The notes below the pieces were generated by a model. The model did not search any database, was not told the origin of the DNA, and saw only the letters and a program-made list of their open reading frames with translations. A DNA stretch of 64,000 nt. Source: Nitrosomonas nitrosa. Lineage in GTDB: Bacteria > Pseudomonadota > Gammaproteobacteria > Burkholderiales > Nitrosomonadaceae. Made by a program: the position numbers and the translations under genes. Positions within the stretch are counted from its first letter, which is position 1, and each line of letters begins with the position of its first letter. Location of the stretch: positions 1-64,000 of the forward strand of contig NZ_QAOO01000003.1 in assembly GCF_003051105.1 (NCBI RefSeq). Direction: 5' to 3'. This document shows positions 52,507 through 64,000 of the stretch, one piece after another.

Positions 52507-53978
52507 TCAATTCACCGGGGTTGCTTTGAGCAGGCTCAGTGTGTTGCTTTCCGGATGGTAGAGCATTTCGACCGAATAGACGATGCCGGACTGCGTATCG
52601 AGCACTTGCGGGAATCTCACGATCTGGTTGGCTGGATTATAGGTCGGCAGATAAGGATCGGCCGTCAAGGGTTCATCGAGCTGTTGAATCGACTCGATTC
52701 CAAAGGTGCTGAGCATATCGGCGCTGATAGGGGTATTCAGTTGTTCCAGCCTGACCGAGTAGAGCTGGTTGTTTACCCGCATCTTGGCGACATTGGCTTT
52801 GCGGCCAATCGAATCGAAAGTGACGCTGCTGGGTGAAAGCACCGCAAACGGATCGGCGCCGGTACGGGTGACTCGCAGCGTATATTGATCATCGGAATAG
52901 GGGTAAGCCACGATGAATTGTTCGATGATTTTCGAGCCATCCGGCAAAGTGGCTTTGACTCTTTCCAGTACCGTATCGCCCGAGCCGCAGTCCTCCAGAT
53001 CGCTTTTTGCCGCACCCTGCGCATCGAGCCCGCTGCTTCGCAACAACGGAGACGTGATCAGCGCCAGATAATTTTTGGGTTGGGTACCCACGCCAATATC
53101 CAGGGTACGGCGATCGCCGAAACACGGATCGATGATACCGATTAGGCTATTGTTAAAAACCCTTTGTCGTAGAGTAAATAGAAATGGTTTGCTTGCGCGG
53201 TGGCTAAAGTTTCATTGGTCCGGTCCAGATAGGTGCGGAGCGTTACCGATTGATTTTCATTTCCTTCGCTAACGAATTTATCGGCATCGAATACATACAT
53301 GACCCACGCTTTCTCGTCTTTACAGTGCGAGCCTTCCGGACAGAGTTCCAGGTTGATGATTTCATTACCGAGGCTGTTGAAAATAAACCAGTCTCGATCA
53401 GAGGAAGTGGTCAGTTGGCCGCGCATATATTGCCCCATTTGGGAAGCATTGCCTGCATGAATCGGGCTCGCTTCGTTCGAGCCATTGTTGAATTCGATCT
53501 CGACGTTATCGAAAGAAACCGAAGGATTGCCGAGGATATAGACGGTCAGCTTGGCATCGACGGTTATGTTGTTGGTCGTAGTCACCTCATAACGAAACAC
53601 TTCTTGCGCGGTATCGTTAGGTCCCAGCACTTGTACTTGCGGCAAGTCGTTCTTCAGGGCGTAACGGAAACTGCCTTCCGCCGAGATATCCAAATAGCCG
53701 TAAGTACCAATTGGACTGTCTATCAGCCGCAGAGAAGCGCCATCCACGCCACCGAAAAGATTGCCCGATACTTCCTGCTTTTCGTTTTTGATAACGGTCA
53801 TTACCAACTCGATTTTGCTGACGGTGGGCGTACCCCCCCCTGACGATCCTCCACCCCCGGAGGAGCTGCCACCGGGTGGCCGTATCGTTTGAGCGGAGGC
53901 GCCCCAGGCAAATATCAGCAGCAAAATTAATAATATAGCCGGTATGGATACCTTATTCATTACATTCCATTTTTTCAT
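52507..53978 (-). pseudogene. Exported Gly-rich VCBS-like repeat protein, one frameshift
   Basis: The first frame (53978-53142) encodes a signal peptide (IPAILLILLLIFAWGASA), a Gly/Ser-rich linker, a VCBS-like domain (NLFGGVDGASLRL, GTYGYLDISAEGSFRYAL, EVFRYEVTTTNN) and a domain with DRDWFIFNSLGNEIINLELCPEG. It stops after YDKGFLTIA. The second frame (to 52507) continues smoothly from NNSLIGIIDPCFGDRRTLDIGVG. One missing base in the run of five A at 53155-53159 (T on the coding strand) accounts for the break. Joined, the protein would have about 490 residues. VCBS domains occur in surface adhesins. Either a pseudogene or an assembly slip. Confidence 0.65.
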
Positions 53979-54086
53979 AATCGTTCGCAGTTGAGTGGTT
54001 GATCAAGGAAGATGGGTCTATTGTCATTCGCCAGTTTGACGTTTTGCGCTGAGTCAGGGCGCGGCATCAAAGCGGGGGGTGACGCT

Positions 54087-54135
54087 ATAGCCAGATGATC
54101 GGTCGATTTTTGGTCAAAAATCAGAGTCTGGCTAT
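54087..54135. other. Compound hairpin in a gene-free gap
   Basis: The gap 53979-54306 has no gene. It holds a two-tier perfect hairpin: ATAGCCAGA (54087-54095) inverted at TCTGGCTAT (54127-54135), and inside it GATTTTTG (54105-54112) inverted at CAAAAATC (54115-54122) with a 2-base loop. It lies between the end of the OsmC-like gene and the start of the VCBS-like gene, both on the minus strand, so it could be a terminator for the first or a leader structure of the second. Confidence 0.45.
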
Positions 54136-54306
54136 GACTATTCCGTAAAACTTACGTAAAACCTCTTGCTGACGATTATCTAAAAATTTCTGGCATGATG
54201 AGGGATGGAACAACCCAATAAAATGGAGCTAATTCGAATTTATGGGGTCGGCACATCCGGTGGGGTGGATTGCTTCGAGGGATGAGGTATCGTTTCGCAG
54301 TGGGCG

Positions 54307-54726
54307 CTACTCGTCTTCGATGATTTCAAAATCGTGTGTGATATTGACAGAATTTTTCAGCATGATGGAAGCTGAGCAATATTTTTCAGCCGAGAGGCTG
54401 ATTGCACGTTCGACCTGATGTGCGTTCAGTTTTTTTCCGGTGACGATGAAATGCATATGAATGTCGGTGAAAACTTTGGGGTCTTCAACCGCGCGCACGG
54501 CGTCGATTTCTACCACACAATCGGTAATTTCCTGACGGCTTTTTTGCAGAATGAGGATGACATCGATGGTGGAGCAGCCGCCTAGCCCTAGCAAAATCAG
54601 TTCCATCGGGCGCGGCCCCAAGTTTTTGCCGCCGATGCCGGGTGCGCCATCGATGACTACGCTATGACCGCTTTCCGTCTCGCCTAGGGAACAAATGCCT
54701 TCTTGCCATTTAATGCGTGCTTTCAT
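54307..54726 (-). CDS. OsmC/Ohr-family protein
   Basis: A 139-residue OsmC-fold protein. The first active-site Cys is in LLGLGGCSTIDVILIL and the second in ISLSAEKYCSASIMLKNSV, the usual spacing for thiol peroxidases of this superfamily. This YhfA-like branch is often annotated only as OsmC family; organic peroxide reduction is likely but unproven. A MITE-like repeat ends 25 bases upstream of its start. Confidence 0.9.
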   Translation of the reverse strand: MKARIKWQEGICSLGETESGHSVVIDGAPGIGGKNLGPRPMELILLGLGGCSTIDVILILQKSRQEITDCVVEIDAVRAVEDPKVFTDIHMHFIVTGKKLNAHQVERAISLSAEKYCSASIMLKNSVNITHDFEIIEDE

Positions 54727-54751
54727 TGGTTTTTTTTCCTATTTTTTAATA

Positions 54752-54853
54752 TATATGCTTCGCACCTCAAAATTCGATTTTTATCATCCCTCATCCAACC
54801 TTCTCCCAGCGGGAGAAGGTATAGTTGCCGAATTTTGAAGTGAGATGAGTATA
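54752..54853. repeat. MITE-like palindromic repeat, copy D
   Basis: A 102-base copy in the same orientation as copies A and C, nearly identical to copy A (GCTTCGCACCTC on the left, GAAGTGAGATGAGTATA on the right). TATA lies at both ends. It forms the leader of the OsmC-like gene on the minus strand. Confidence 0.87.
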
Positions 54854-54952
54854 GATTGTTCGATTGCATCGTACTGGATAATTTGTGTCAATCCAAGTTG
54901 TGGGTGTTTGTTTGCACATAAGGCGATTACGGTTGAGCAAAAAACGAGATGA

Positions 54953-55999
54953 TCAATCGTTGCGGCCATACGCAAATGGCTGATGGATAAACGACGGGCC
55001 GTTCGCAATCAGTAATCCCAGTTGCAATAATTCATTCCAGCTATCACCCCGTGCGACACCCTTGATGATTCTATCTATGTTGGCGGCATGCATCAGCGCC
55101 TGAACGAGTAGTCGGGGGGAGGTTCGCTTGATTGCGCTGGTCATGGTCTTTTGCTGATGGCGCCAAATGCGCGCGTCTTTGAATGCTTGCGCGAGTGGTT
55201 TGCCTGTTTTCAATGCTTGATGAATATGTAACAGGTTGCGGAGTGGTTCGGTCAATGTGCTCAGAATCAAGGGCGGGGGAATGCCTTCCCCTTGCAACCC
55301 TTGCAGAATGCGGGCGTAACGGACGCTATCTGCGGCGAGCATGGCTTCTGCTAAATTGAAGACATCGTAGCGTGCGACATCCAGCACGGCGTGCCTGATT
55401 TGCTCGAATGAAAGCAGGCCCGGTGGGTAAATCAGTGCCAGTTTCTTGATTTCTTGTTGGGCGGCCAAAAGATTGCCTTCTACTTTATCTAGCAGGAATT
55501 GCAGGGTGTCGGGCGTCACCTGCTGACCTTGCTGGCCAAGACGCTGTTGCAGCCAGTGCGCCAAACGAATGCGGTCCAGTGGATCGGCCGCGATCATGAC
55601 GCCTGATTGTTCCAACGCCTTGAACCATTTAGTGGTTTGCGTTTGCCTGTCGATACGCGGAAGGGTGACCAACGTTATGGTATCGGCAGGAAGTGCATGA
55701 CAAAGCGCTTCGATCGCAGCGCCGCCTTCTTTCCCGGGTTTGCCCGACGGGATGCGCACATCGAGCAGGCGCCGTTCGCCAAACAAGGACGATTGATGAT
55801 TCCAGCGCTGCAAGTTCGACCAATCGAAACGTGCTTCTACGCTAAAAACATGCCGTTCCGTGTAGCCTTGCAGACGCGCATGCTCCCGGATGGCGTCTGC
55901 CGCTTCTTGGGCAAGCAGCAACTCGTCACCGACTATCGCGTAGAGCGGTGCGAGCTGTTTTTTCAGTTGATTTGGAAGCTGGTCAGGGGTGATGCTCAT
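54953..55999 (-). CDS. holA: DNA polymerase III delta subunit
   Basis: A 348-residue clamp-loader subunit that opens the beta clamp. The start LKKQLAPLYAIVGDELLLAQEAADAIR and the middle ADPLDRIRLAHWLQQRLGQQGQQV match HolA, as does VEGNLLAAQQEIKKLALIYP. It overlaps lptE by 17 bases, the usual neighbour. Confidence 0.95.
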   Translation of the reverse strand: MSITPDQLPNQLKKQLAPLYAIVGDELLLAQEAADAIREHARLQGYTERHVFSVEARFDWSNLQRWNHQSSLFGERRLLDVRIPSGKPGKEGGAAIEALCHALPADTITLVTLPRIDRQTQTTKWFKALEQSGVMIAADPLDRIRLAHWLQQRLGQQGQQVTPDTLQFLLDKVEGNLLAAQQEIKKLALIYPPGLLSFEQIRHAVLDVARYDVFNLAEAMLAADSVRYARILQGLQGEGIPPPLILSTLTEPLRNLLHIHQALKTGKPLAQAFKDARIWRHQQKTMTSAIKRTSPRLLVQALMHAANIDRIIKGVARGDSWNELLQLGLLIANGPSFIHQPFAYGRND

Positions 56000-56504
56000 C
56001 GTTTAGCGATGGCTGCTTAGCTCTGACTGCGGCAATGCGGCGGACGATCTGTTGAACTGCATCTACCTGCATATCCTTGTAAAGCATTTCTTCTTCTGCC
56101 GCTTTGGCCAGTACCTGCGCGTCGAGGAAGGGGAGCACGCGAGTCAGGTTGATTTCTTCAAAAGGTGCGATTTCATTGCCTTGAGGATCAACGAGACGAG
56201 CGGAGACACGATAGCCTAACTGGAACTCGCGCACACGCCCCCCACCCGAGAGAGAAAGAATTTTCTTTTCGTTGACTGCGCTGATGATTTGCAGGATCGC
56301 TTGCGCATTCTCCGGTTTTCTGACCACTTTTGCATTGGTGCCGACACTGATGGCTCGTTCCACGTCGATTCCAATAGAATGACCCGGTGGCGCAACGACA
56401 TGAATGGTGTCGAATGGCAGATTGGGGATTTGCCCGCGCAATTGAAAACCGCAAGCGGTTAGCAGGAGCAACAAACTGACCAGAAACGCGCGTATGGATA
56501 GCAT
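55983..56504 (-). CDS. lptE: LPS-assembly lipoprotein LptE
   Basis: A 173-residue outer-membrane lipoprotein (lipobox LLTACGF, Cys18) that plugs LptD and helps place lipopolysaccharide. FQLRGQIPNLPFDTIHV and AVNEKKILSLSGGGRVREFQLGYRVSARLVD are typical. It sits between leuS and holA. Confidence 0.93.
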   Translation of the reverse strand: MLSIRAFLVSLLLLLTACGFQLRGQIPNLPFDTIHVVAPPGHSIGIDVERAISVGTNAKVVRKPENAQAILQIISAVNEKKILSLSGGGRVREFQLGYRVSARLVDPQGNEIAPFEEINLTRVLPFLDAQVLAKAAEEEMLYKDMQVDAVQQIVRRIAAVRAKQPSLNDEHHP

Positions 56505-56603
56505 ATCGATAACCTGTCTTTAATGTAAAACCCTACTTTTGAGTCTGTTTGGCCGACAATAATTCAAACTGATATTCAAACCGATTCAACTTGCGAGTGG
56601 CGG

Positions 56604-59285
<2,682 letters not shown>

Positions 59286-59318
59286 TCATCTCACACATAT
59301 TTGTTGAGAGGGTTTGAA

Positions 59319-60116
59319 ATGATGATCGATCGCTACCTGAAGTCGCTTTACGTTTTGCTGCTTGTTTCTTTTCTGACCGCATGCGCAACCTCCCCAATGG
59401 GCCGCACGCAGCTCGCTTTTCTGCCGGATGCCGAACTCGATAGCATGGGGCTCCAGGCATTCGAGAACTTGAAAAAAGAAAAGCCAATCAGCCGCAACGC
59501 GCGGGAAACTGAATTCGTTCGTTGCATTACCAGTGCAATCGCGCGTGAAGTGGGTGGGGAATGGGAAGTGGTCGTTTTCGAAGATGCTTCTCTCAATGCC
59601 TTTGCGTTGCCGGGTAGAAAAATTGGCGTTCATACCGGCTTGATCGATCTGGTCGATAATCAAGACCAATTGGCTGCAGTGATCGGGCACGAGGTGGGTC
59701 ATGTGATGGCGAGACATAGCAATGAGCGCATGTCGCAGCAAATGGGCGCACAAGCTGGAATAGCTTTGGTGCAGGCCGTCGCTGCACCTCAGACTGCGAT
59801 GGGGCAGACCGCTGTCAGTCTGCTGGGAATCGGCGCAGAATACGGAATCATCATGCCCTTCAGCCGATTGCACGAAAGTGAAGCTGATATGATTGGGTTG
59901 GATTTGATGGCGAAAGCGGGTTTCAATCCTGCGGAAAGCGTCACTTTATGGCTGAAAATGGCGCAAGCGAGTCAGGGTCCACGACCTGTCGAGTTTCTCT
60001 CGACCCACCCTTCTCATGAAACGCGCATCGAAGATTTGCAAGCGCGTTTGCCGCATGCCCTACAGTTACAGCAACAAGCGATCGCTGCGGGCAAGAATCC
60101 GCGTTGCGCAAAATGA
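59319..60116 (+). CDS. M48-family metallopeptidase lipoprotein (LoiP/BepA-like)
   Basis: A 265-residue lipoprotein protease. The lipobox is FLTAC (Cys22 from ATG 59319). The zinc motif HEVGHVMARH is followed by HESEADMIGLDLMAKAGF, with the third ligand Glu. The short length and lack of TPR repeats resemble LoiP (YggG). It probably works at the outer membrane on misfolded envelope proteins. ATG 59319 follows a GAGAGGG and is preferred to the frame start at 59262. Confidence 0.9.
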   Translation: MMIDRYLKSLYVLLLVSFLTACATSPMGRTQLAFLPDAELDSMGLQAFENLKKEKPISRNARETEFVRCITSAIAREVGGEWEVVVFEDASLNAFALPGRKIGVHTGLIDLVDNQDQLAAVIGHEVGHVMARHSNERMSQQMGAQAGIALVQAVAAPQTAMGQTAVSLLGIGAEYGIIMPFSRLHESEADMIGLDLMAKAGFNPAESVTLWLKMAQASQGPRPVEFLSTHPSHETRIEDLQARLPHALQLQQQAIAAGKNPRCAK

Positions 60117-60304
60117 TTCGGTCGCGATTGATTGAACCTCAAGTCGTAGCCTAGAACGCAATACGGGATTTTTTTGTTCACATTTTCAAATGATTCCCTG
60201 CCAAAACAGTATGGAAAGCAGGTATCATACGCGGTTATCGCCAATGGTATGGAAGCCAGGCGCCATAGATTATTATTTTTTAAATTTAAGGAGATAGTAG
60301 CAAA

Positions 60305-61174
60305 ATGTCGCAAAAACACCCCGTAATTGCCGTGACTGGTTCATCCGGTGCGGGCACATCCACGGTTAAGAATAGTTTCGAGCATATCTTCCGTCGTGAA
60401 AAATTGAATGTTGCGATCGTGGAAGGGGATAGTTTTCATCGCTATGACCGTGAATCAATGAAAAATGCCGTGGCCGAGTCTGAAAAAAATGGTGGTCGCC
60501 CGATCAGCCATTTCGGGCCGGAAGCGAATGAATTTGAAAAGCTGGAAGCGTTGTTCAAAGAATATGGCGAAACGGGTTCGGGTATGACCCGTTTGTATCT
60601 GCATAACGAAGAAGAAGCTGCACCTTATAATCAAAAGCCAGGTACATTTACACCGTGGAAAGCGATTACCCCTGGCACGGATCTGCTGTTTTATGAGGGT
60701 TTGCACGGTGGCGCGAAGAGCGATACGGCGGATATCGCAAAATATGTCGATTTATTGGTAGGGGTCGTGCCGATCGTCAATCTCGAATGGATCCAGAAGA
60801 TTCATCGCGATACGAATGCACGCGGTTATTCGGCCGAAGCCGTTACCCAAACCATTCTGCGCCGCATGCATGATTATGTGCACTATATTACGCCGCAGTT
60901 TTCACGCACCCATATCAATTTTCAGCGTGTTCCGACGGTCGATACCTCCAATCCCTTCATTGCGCGCGAGATTCCGACATTGGATGAAAGTCTGGTGGTG
61001 ATTCGTTTCCGCGATTACAAGATGGTCGATTTTCCTTTCTTGCTGAACATGATTCATGATTCGTTCATGTCGCGCCCCAATACCATCGTAGTGCCAGGTG
61101 GCAAAATGGGAATGGCGATCGAATTGATTCTGACCCCCCTCATCCTGGATTTGGCTGCAAAAAGCAAGCGATAG
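60305..61174 (+). CDS. prkB: Phosphoribulokinase
   Basis: A 289-residue class I bacterial phosphoribulokinase, which makes ribulose-1,5-bisphosphate for RuBisCO in the Calvin cycle. The P-loop GSSGAGTSTVKNSFEHIF, the ribulose-phosphate-binding EGDSFHRYDRESM, and FYEGLHGGAKSD are all present. A strong ribosome site (AAGGAG) precedes ATG 60305. It is the best indicator of an autotrophic host. It stands alone here, with no RuBisCO genes in the window, as in several ammonia oxidisers, and is followed by a hairpin terminator. Confidence 0.96.
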   Translation: MSQKHPVIAVTGSSGAGTSTVKNSFEHIFRREKLNVAIVEGDSFHRYDRESMKNAVAESEKNGGRPISHFGPEANEFEKLEALFKEYGETGSGMTRLYLHNEEEAAPYNQKPGTFTPWKAITPGTDLLFYEGLHGGAKSDTADIAKYVDLLVGVVPIVNLEWIQKIHRDTNARGYSAEAVTQTILRRMHDYVHYITPQFSRTHINFQRVPTVDTSNPFIAREIPTLDESLVVIRFRDYKMVDFPFLLNMIHDSFMSRPNTIVVPGGKMGMAIELILTPLILDLAAKSKR

Positions 61175-61201
61175 ATGTTCTCCATCCTGCCTGGGAAGAT
61201 C

Positions 61202-61250
61202 AAAGCAAGCTATTGGTCGCTGGTCGCAGCGGCACGAACAGCTTGCTTTT
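61202..61250 (+). terminator. Terminator after prkB
   Basis: AAAGCAAGCT (61202-61211) is exactly inverted at AGCTTGCTTT (61240-61249), a 10-base stem with a 28-base loop and a short T-run at the end. It lies 27 bases after the prkB stop. Confidence 0.6.
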
Positions 61251-61304
61251 AAGTATTCCCAGGTAGGGTGACTCCATGCACTTACTGAAGTTGTTCTCTG
61301 AGCG

Positions 61305-63545
61305 ATGACCTCCCTACTCGCTGGATTGAATCCAGCGCAACTCGAAGCCGTTACTTTGCCTCGCCTATCGGCGTTGATATTGGCAGGTGCAGGTAGTGGA
61401 AAAACACGTGTACTTACCACGCGTATCGCCTACCTGATTCAGTCCGGCCAAGTAAGCCCGAACGGTATCCTTGCCGTCACGTTTACCAACAAAGCGGCCA
61501 GAGAAATGATGGTGCGGATTGCCTCCATGCTGCCCATCAATACACGCGGCATGTGGATCGGTACCTTTCACGGGTTATGTCACCGCATGTTGCGTGCGCA
61601 TTATCAACATGCCGGGTTGCCGCAAACTTTCCAGATTTTCGATGTGAGCGACCAACAGGCGGTCATCAAGCGGTTGCTCAAAACGCTTGCGGTCGATGAA
61701 AAAGCTTATCCTCCCCGGCAAGTTCAATGGTTTATCAACCATGCAAAAGAAGAAGGGTTGCGGGCGGCGCAAGTCGAGGTGCATGATCGTTTTACACAGA
61801 CTATGCAGCATGTTTATGACGCCTATGAGGTCTTGTGCCGACGGGAAGGGATTGTCGATTTTGCTGAACTCTTGCTGCGCTGCTACGAATTGCTCGCGCA
61901 GCATGAAACGCTGCGCAATCATTACCGGGAGCGTTTCAGTCACATCCTGGTCGATGAATTTCAGGATACCAATCGTTTGCAATATCAATGGCTCAAGCTG
62001 CTGGCGGGGATGGGATTGCCAAATCCTGCAGCCGTATTTGCCGTCGGCGACGATGATCAGAGTATCTATGCTTTTCGTGGGGCACGTGCCGGTAACATGC
62101 AAGATTTCGAGCGTGACTTCGCGGTGCAGAAGATCATCAAGCTGGAGCAAAATTATCGTTCGCACGGCAATATACTGGAAGCGGCAAATGCGTTGATCGA
62201 ACACAATCGCGGACGCCTCGGCAAGAATTTGTGGACTGCGGAAGGTCAGGGCGAGCCTGTGCGCGTGTATAACGCGATGACGGATTTTGATGAAGCTGCG
62301 TTTATCGTCGATGAGGTTAAAGCGTTGCATGCCGAAGGGGTTGCACTTTCCGATATGGCCTTGCTTTATCGATCCAATGCGCAATCCCGTGTACTCGAGC
62401 ATAGCCTGTTCAATGCCGCCTTGTCTTATCGCGTTTATGGCGGCATGCGTTTTTATGAGCGCCAGGAGATCAAGCATGCCTTGGCCTATTTGCGGTTGAT
62501 CGCGCATCCTGATGATGATCAGGCGCTGTTGCGCGTCATCAACTTCCCGCCGCGCGGCATTGGCGCACGGAGCTTGGAGCAACTGCAAGACGCGTCAAGA
62601 TTACAGCATACGAGCTTGTGGGCGACTGCCCTCAACAAGTGCGGGGGCGAGCAGGCTGCTATGGCTGAACAACGTACCCTTAAGAAAGGCTTGCCCAGTT
62701 TTGTATCGTTGATTCTGACCATGCAACGCGCATGCGCGGATTTGCCGCTACCCGAGACGATACGCCATGTGCTGGCGCAAAGCGGTTTGATCGATCATTA
62801 TCAGGCCGAGCGGGAGGGTGCGGATCGGCTGGAGAATCTGAATGAGTTGATCAACGCGGCAACCAGTTTTGTGCATGAAGCAGAAGACGATAGCTTGATG
62901 GCTTTTCTTTCTCATGCGTCGCTCGAAGGTGGGGAGCACCAGGCAGACTATCATCAGGATGCGTTGCAGCTCATGACCGTTCATTCGGCCAAAGGGCTGG
63001 AATTTCATACGGTTTTTCTGAGTGGGTTGGAAGAGGGGTTGTTTCCGCATGAAAACAGCCGCAACGAAGCCAATGGCCTGGAAGAAGAGCGGCGTCTGAT
63101 GTATGTGGCAACGACTCGCGCACGGCGGCGATTATACTTGAGTTTTTCGCAAAGCCGGATGCTGCATGGCCAGACCCATTACAATGTCCCGTCGCGGTTT
63201 ATCAATGAAATTCCGGAACATTTGCTGAAATGGCTGCAGCCTTCATCTAAGGGAAGCGGTGGATCGTTCCGATGGACAAGTCCCCAGGGCGAGTTTTCTA
63301 CGGCGAATCACTTGACGAATCAGACCACGAACCATTCGATGCGGGCAGGGAGAACGCCTGCCGATCCAACAGCGCATCCCTACGCTTGGCGCATCGGGCA
63401 GACGGTTTCGCATGAGAAATTTGGAACCGGCGTCATTATCAACTATGAAGGGCAGGGTGTTGATATGCGCGTGCAAGTTCAATTCAGCCGAGCAGGCACC
63501 AAATGGCTCCTGCTCGAATACGCCAAGCTCACGCCGTTGCAATGA
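61305..63545 (+). CDS. uvrD: DNA helicase II (UvrD)
   Basis: A 746-residue superfamily 1 helicase that unwinds 3'-5' in nucleotide-excision and mismatch repair. Motif I AGAGSGKTRVLTTRIAYL, motif II ILVDEFQDTN, motif III VGDDDQSIYAFRGA, motif V VHSAKGLEFHTVFLSGLEEG and motif VI ATTRARRRLYL are intact. A C-terminal Tudor-like end (HEKFGTGVIINYEGQGVDM) is typical of UvrD/PcrA and helps bind RNA polymerase. Confidence 0.95.
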   Translation: MTSLLAGLNPAQLEAVTLPRLSALILAGAGSGKTRVLTTRIAYLIQSGQVSPNGILAVTFTNKAAREMMVRIASMLPINTRGMWIGTFHGLCHRMLRAHYQHAGLPQTFQIFDVSDQQAVIKRLLKTLAVDEKAYPPRQVQWFINHAKEEGLRAAQVEVHDRFTQTMQHVYDAYEVLCRREGIVDFAELLLRCYELLAQHETLRNHYRERFSHILVDEFQDTNRLQYQWLKLLAGMGLPNPAAVFAVGDDDQSIYAFRGARAGNMQDFERDFAVQKIIKLEQNYRSHGNILEAANALIEHNRGRLGKNLWTAEGQGEPVRVYNAMTDFDEAAFIVDEVKALHAEGVALSDMALLYRSNAQSRVLEHSLFNAALSYRVYGGMRFYERQEIKHALAYLRLIAHPDDDQALLRVINFPPRGIGARSLEQLQDASRLQHTSLWATALNKCGGEQAAMAEQRTLKKGLPSFVSLILTMQRACADLPLPETIRHVLAQSGLIDHYQAEREGADRLENLNELINAATSFVHEAEDDSLMAFLSHASLEGGEHQADYHQDALQLMTVHSAKGLEFHTVFLSGLEEGLFPHENSRNEANGLEEERRLMYVATTRARRRLYLSFSQSRMLHGQTHYNVPSRFINEIPEHLLKWLQPSSKGSGGSFRWTSPQGEFSTANHLTNQTTNHSMRAGRTPADPTAHPYAWRIGQTVSHEKFGTGVIINYEGQGVDMRVQVQFSRAGTKWLLLEYAKLTPLQ

Positions 63546-63548
63546 GCG

Positions 63549-64000
63549 TCAGTTTTTGGGTTGCCGGTCGCTTTCTGTCGTTTCTTGATTTTCAGTCGTT
63601 TCTTTATTGGCTTCGTTATCTTCTTTTGTTAGCTCGTCACTGCTTGGTATCGACTCGGATTGGAAGATGTCTTCGTAGCTGACATAGATTGAAGCGAATA
63701 CGGTCGGAATCCAGATAATGAGACCTAATCCAAAAGGCATGATGGCGAGCACGAGGAGTACGATCAGTATGATGGCGTAGATCTGAAACGGAATGATATT
63801 CTTCAGGCAGGCAAAAAAACTTTTGCGCATGGCTATGACGGGCGGCATGTTTTCGAACATGATCAGCAAGGGAGCGAACCACATCGCCATCATCAGCGGT
63901 ATCGTCAACAACAGGCCGGCCAGCGAAGCGGAGAGGGCGTTATCCATGACTTCCATCAGCTCACGTTCATCGAAGCGCTTGCCATACAGCAGCATATCGA
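63549..64000 (-). CDS. BPSS1780-type membrane protein, C-terminal part (cut by window edge)
   Basis: The gene is read from beyond the window. About 150 residues are seen, with two to three long hydrophobic segments (ALSASLAGLLLTIPLMMAMWFAPLLIMF and IIPFQIYAIILIVLLVLAIMPFGLGLIIWIPTVFASIYVSYEDIF) and a charged Glu/Asn-rich tail. AMRKSFFACLKNIIPF is typical of the BPSS1780 family of betaproteobacterial membrane proteins of unknown function. The ATG at 63995 is internal; the frame is open to the window end. It converges with uvrD. Confidence 0.8.
   Translation of the reverse strand, partial: DMLLYGKRFDERELMEVMDNALSASLAGLLLTIPLMMAMWFAPLLIMFENMPPVIAMRKSFFACLKNIIPFQIYAIILIVLLVLAIMPFGLGLIIWIPTVFASIYVSYEDIFQSESIPSSDELTKEDNEANKETTENQETTESDRQPKN

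Noticed and set aside
61575..62588. 337-aa minus-strand frame inside uvrD
   Set aside because: Antisense of conserved helicase motifs; no ribosome site or family match.

Overview
The window looks like a chromosome segment of an autotrophic betaproteobacterium, most likely a relative of Nitrosomonas. That placement is an inference from gene content: a short bacterial class I phosphoribulokinase, a PEP-CTERM protein, an ispD-ispF-thpR-tsaB-rimI-udg-lplT run, a leuS-lptE-holA cluster and a Tad pilus locus. No rRNA, tRNA or CRISPR array was seen.

Layout. 1-2771: two directly repeated IS5-type elements (the first cut by the window edge) bracket the broken tail of a large helicase and an intact class II fic gene. 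3024-11906: housekeeping and metabolism, with an MBL-fold hydrolase, ettA, a thiolase with a fused hydroxyacyl-CoA dehydrogenase/enoyl-CoA hydratase, a glycine-rich lipoprotein and selO. 12134-26415: a horizontally acquired island bounded by two truncated copies, in the same orientation, of the left end of one ISL3-type element. It holds the tail of a VirD4/TraG-like coupling protein, a LysE-type exporter, a DinB-like protein, a type I restriction-modification operon (hsdM, hsdS, an AlbA/Schlafen-type ATPase gene, hsdR), a reverse transcriptase gene, a highly structured gap, a frameshifted SLATT membrane-effector gene, a frameshifted ardA antirestriction gene and a parDE toxin-antitoxin pair. 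26436-29738: a histidine-rich secreted protein, a PepSY protein and a two-component system. 29906-34920: isoprenoid, tRNA-modification and repair genes, then lplT. 35545-39236: rlpA-like, an M10/RTX metalloprotease, and prfB with its programmed frameshift. 39353-48212: a Tad pilus operon on the minus strand whose upstream part is cut off by an IS3-type element (48213-49460). 49461-54306: an extracytoplasmic-protein region (PEP-CTERM protein, LuxR-type regulator, glycine-rich VCBS-like protein with a frameshift). 54307-64000: OsmC-like, holA, lptE, leuS, an M48 protease, prkB, uvrD and a partial membrane protein.

The most interesting point is the 3' half of the restriction operon. The reverse transcriptase gene (21875-23182, YVDD) begins 10 bases after hsdR. 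It is followed by 247 non-coding bases that fold on paper into a 10-bp closing stem enclosing a three-way junction and two further hairpins, and then by a SLATT gene. This has the layout of a defence reverse transcriptase with its own template RNA and a membrane effector, carried in a type I restriction operon.

Two families of dispersed non-coding repeats are also present. One is a near-palindromic ~102-bp MITE-like element with TA-flanked ends, in four copies (11969, 35217, 37999, 54752), three of them close upstream of start codons. The other is a ~120-bp element in two diverged copies (34993-35117 and 49775-49890). Four genes carry single frameshifts, three of them in short homopolymers, so either gene decay or assembly error must be considered.
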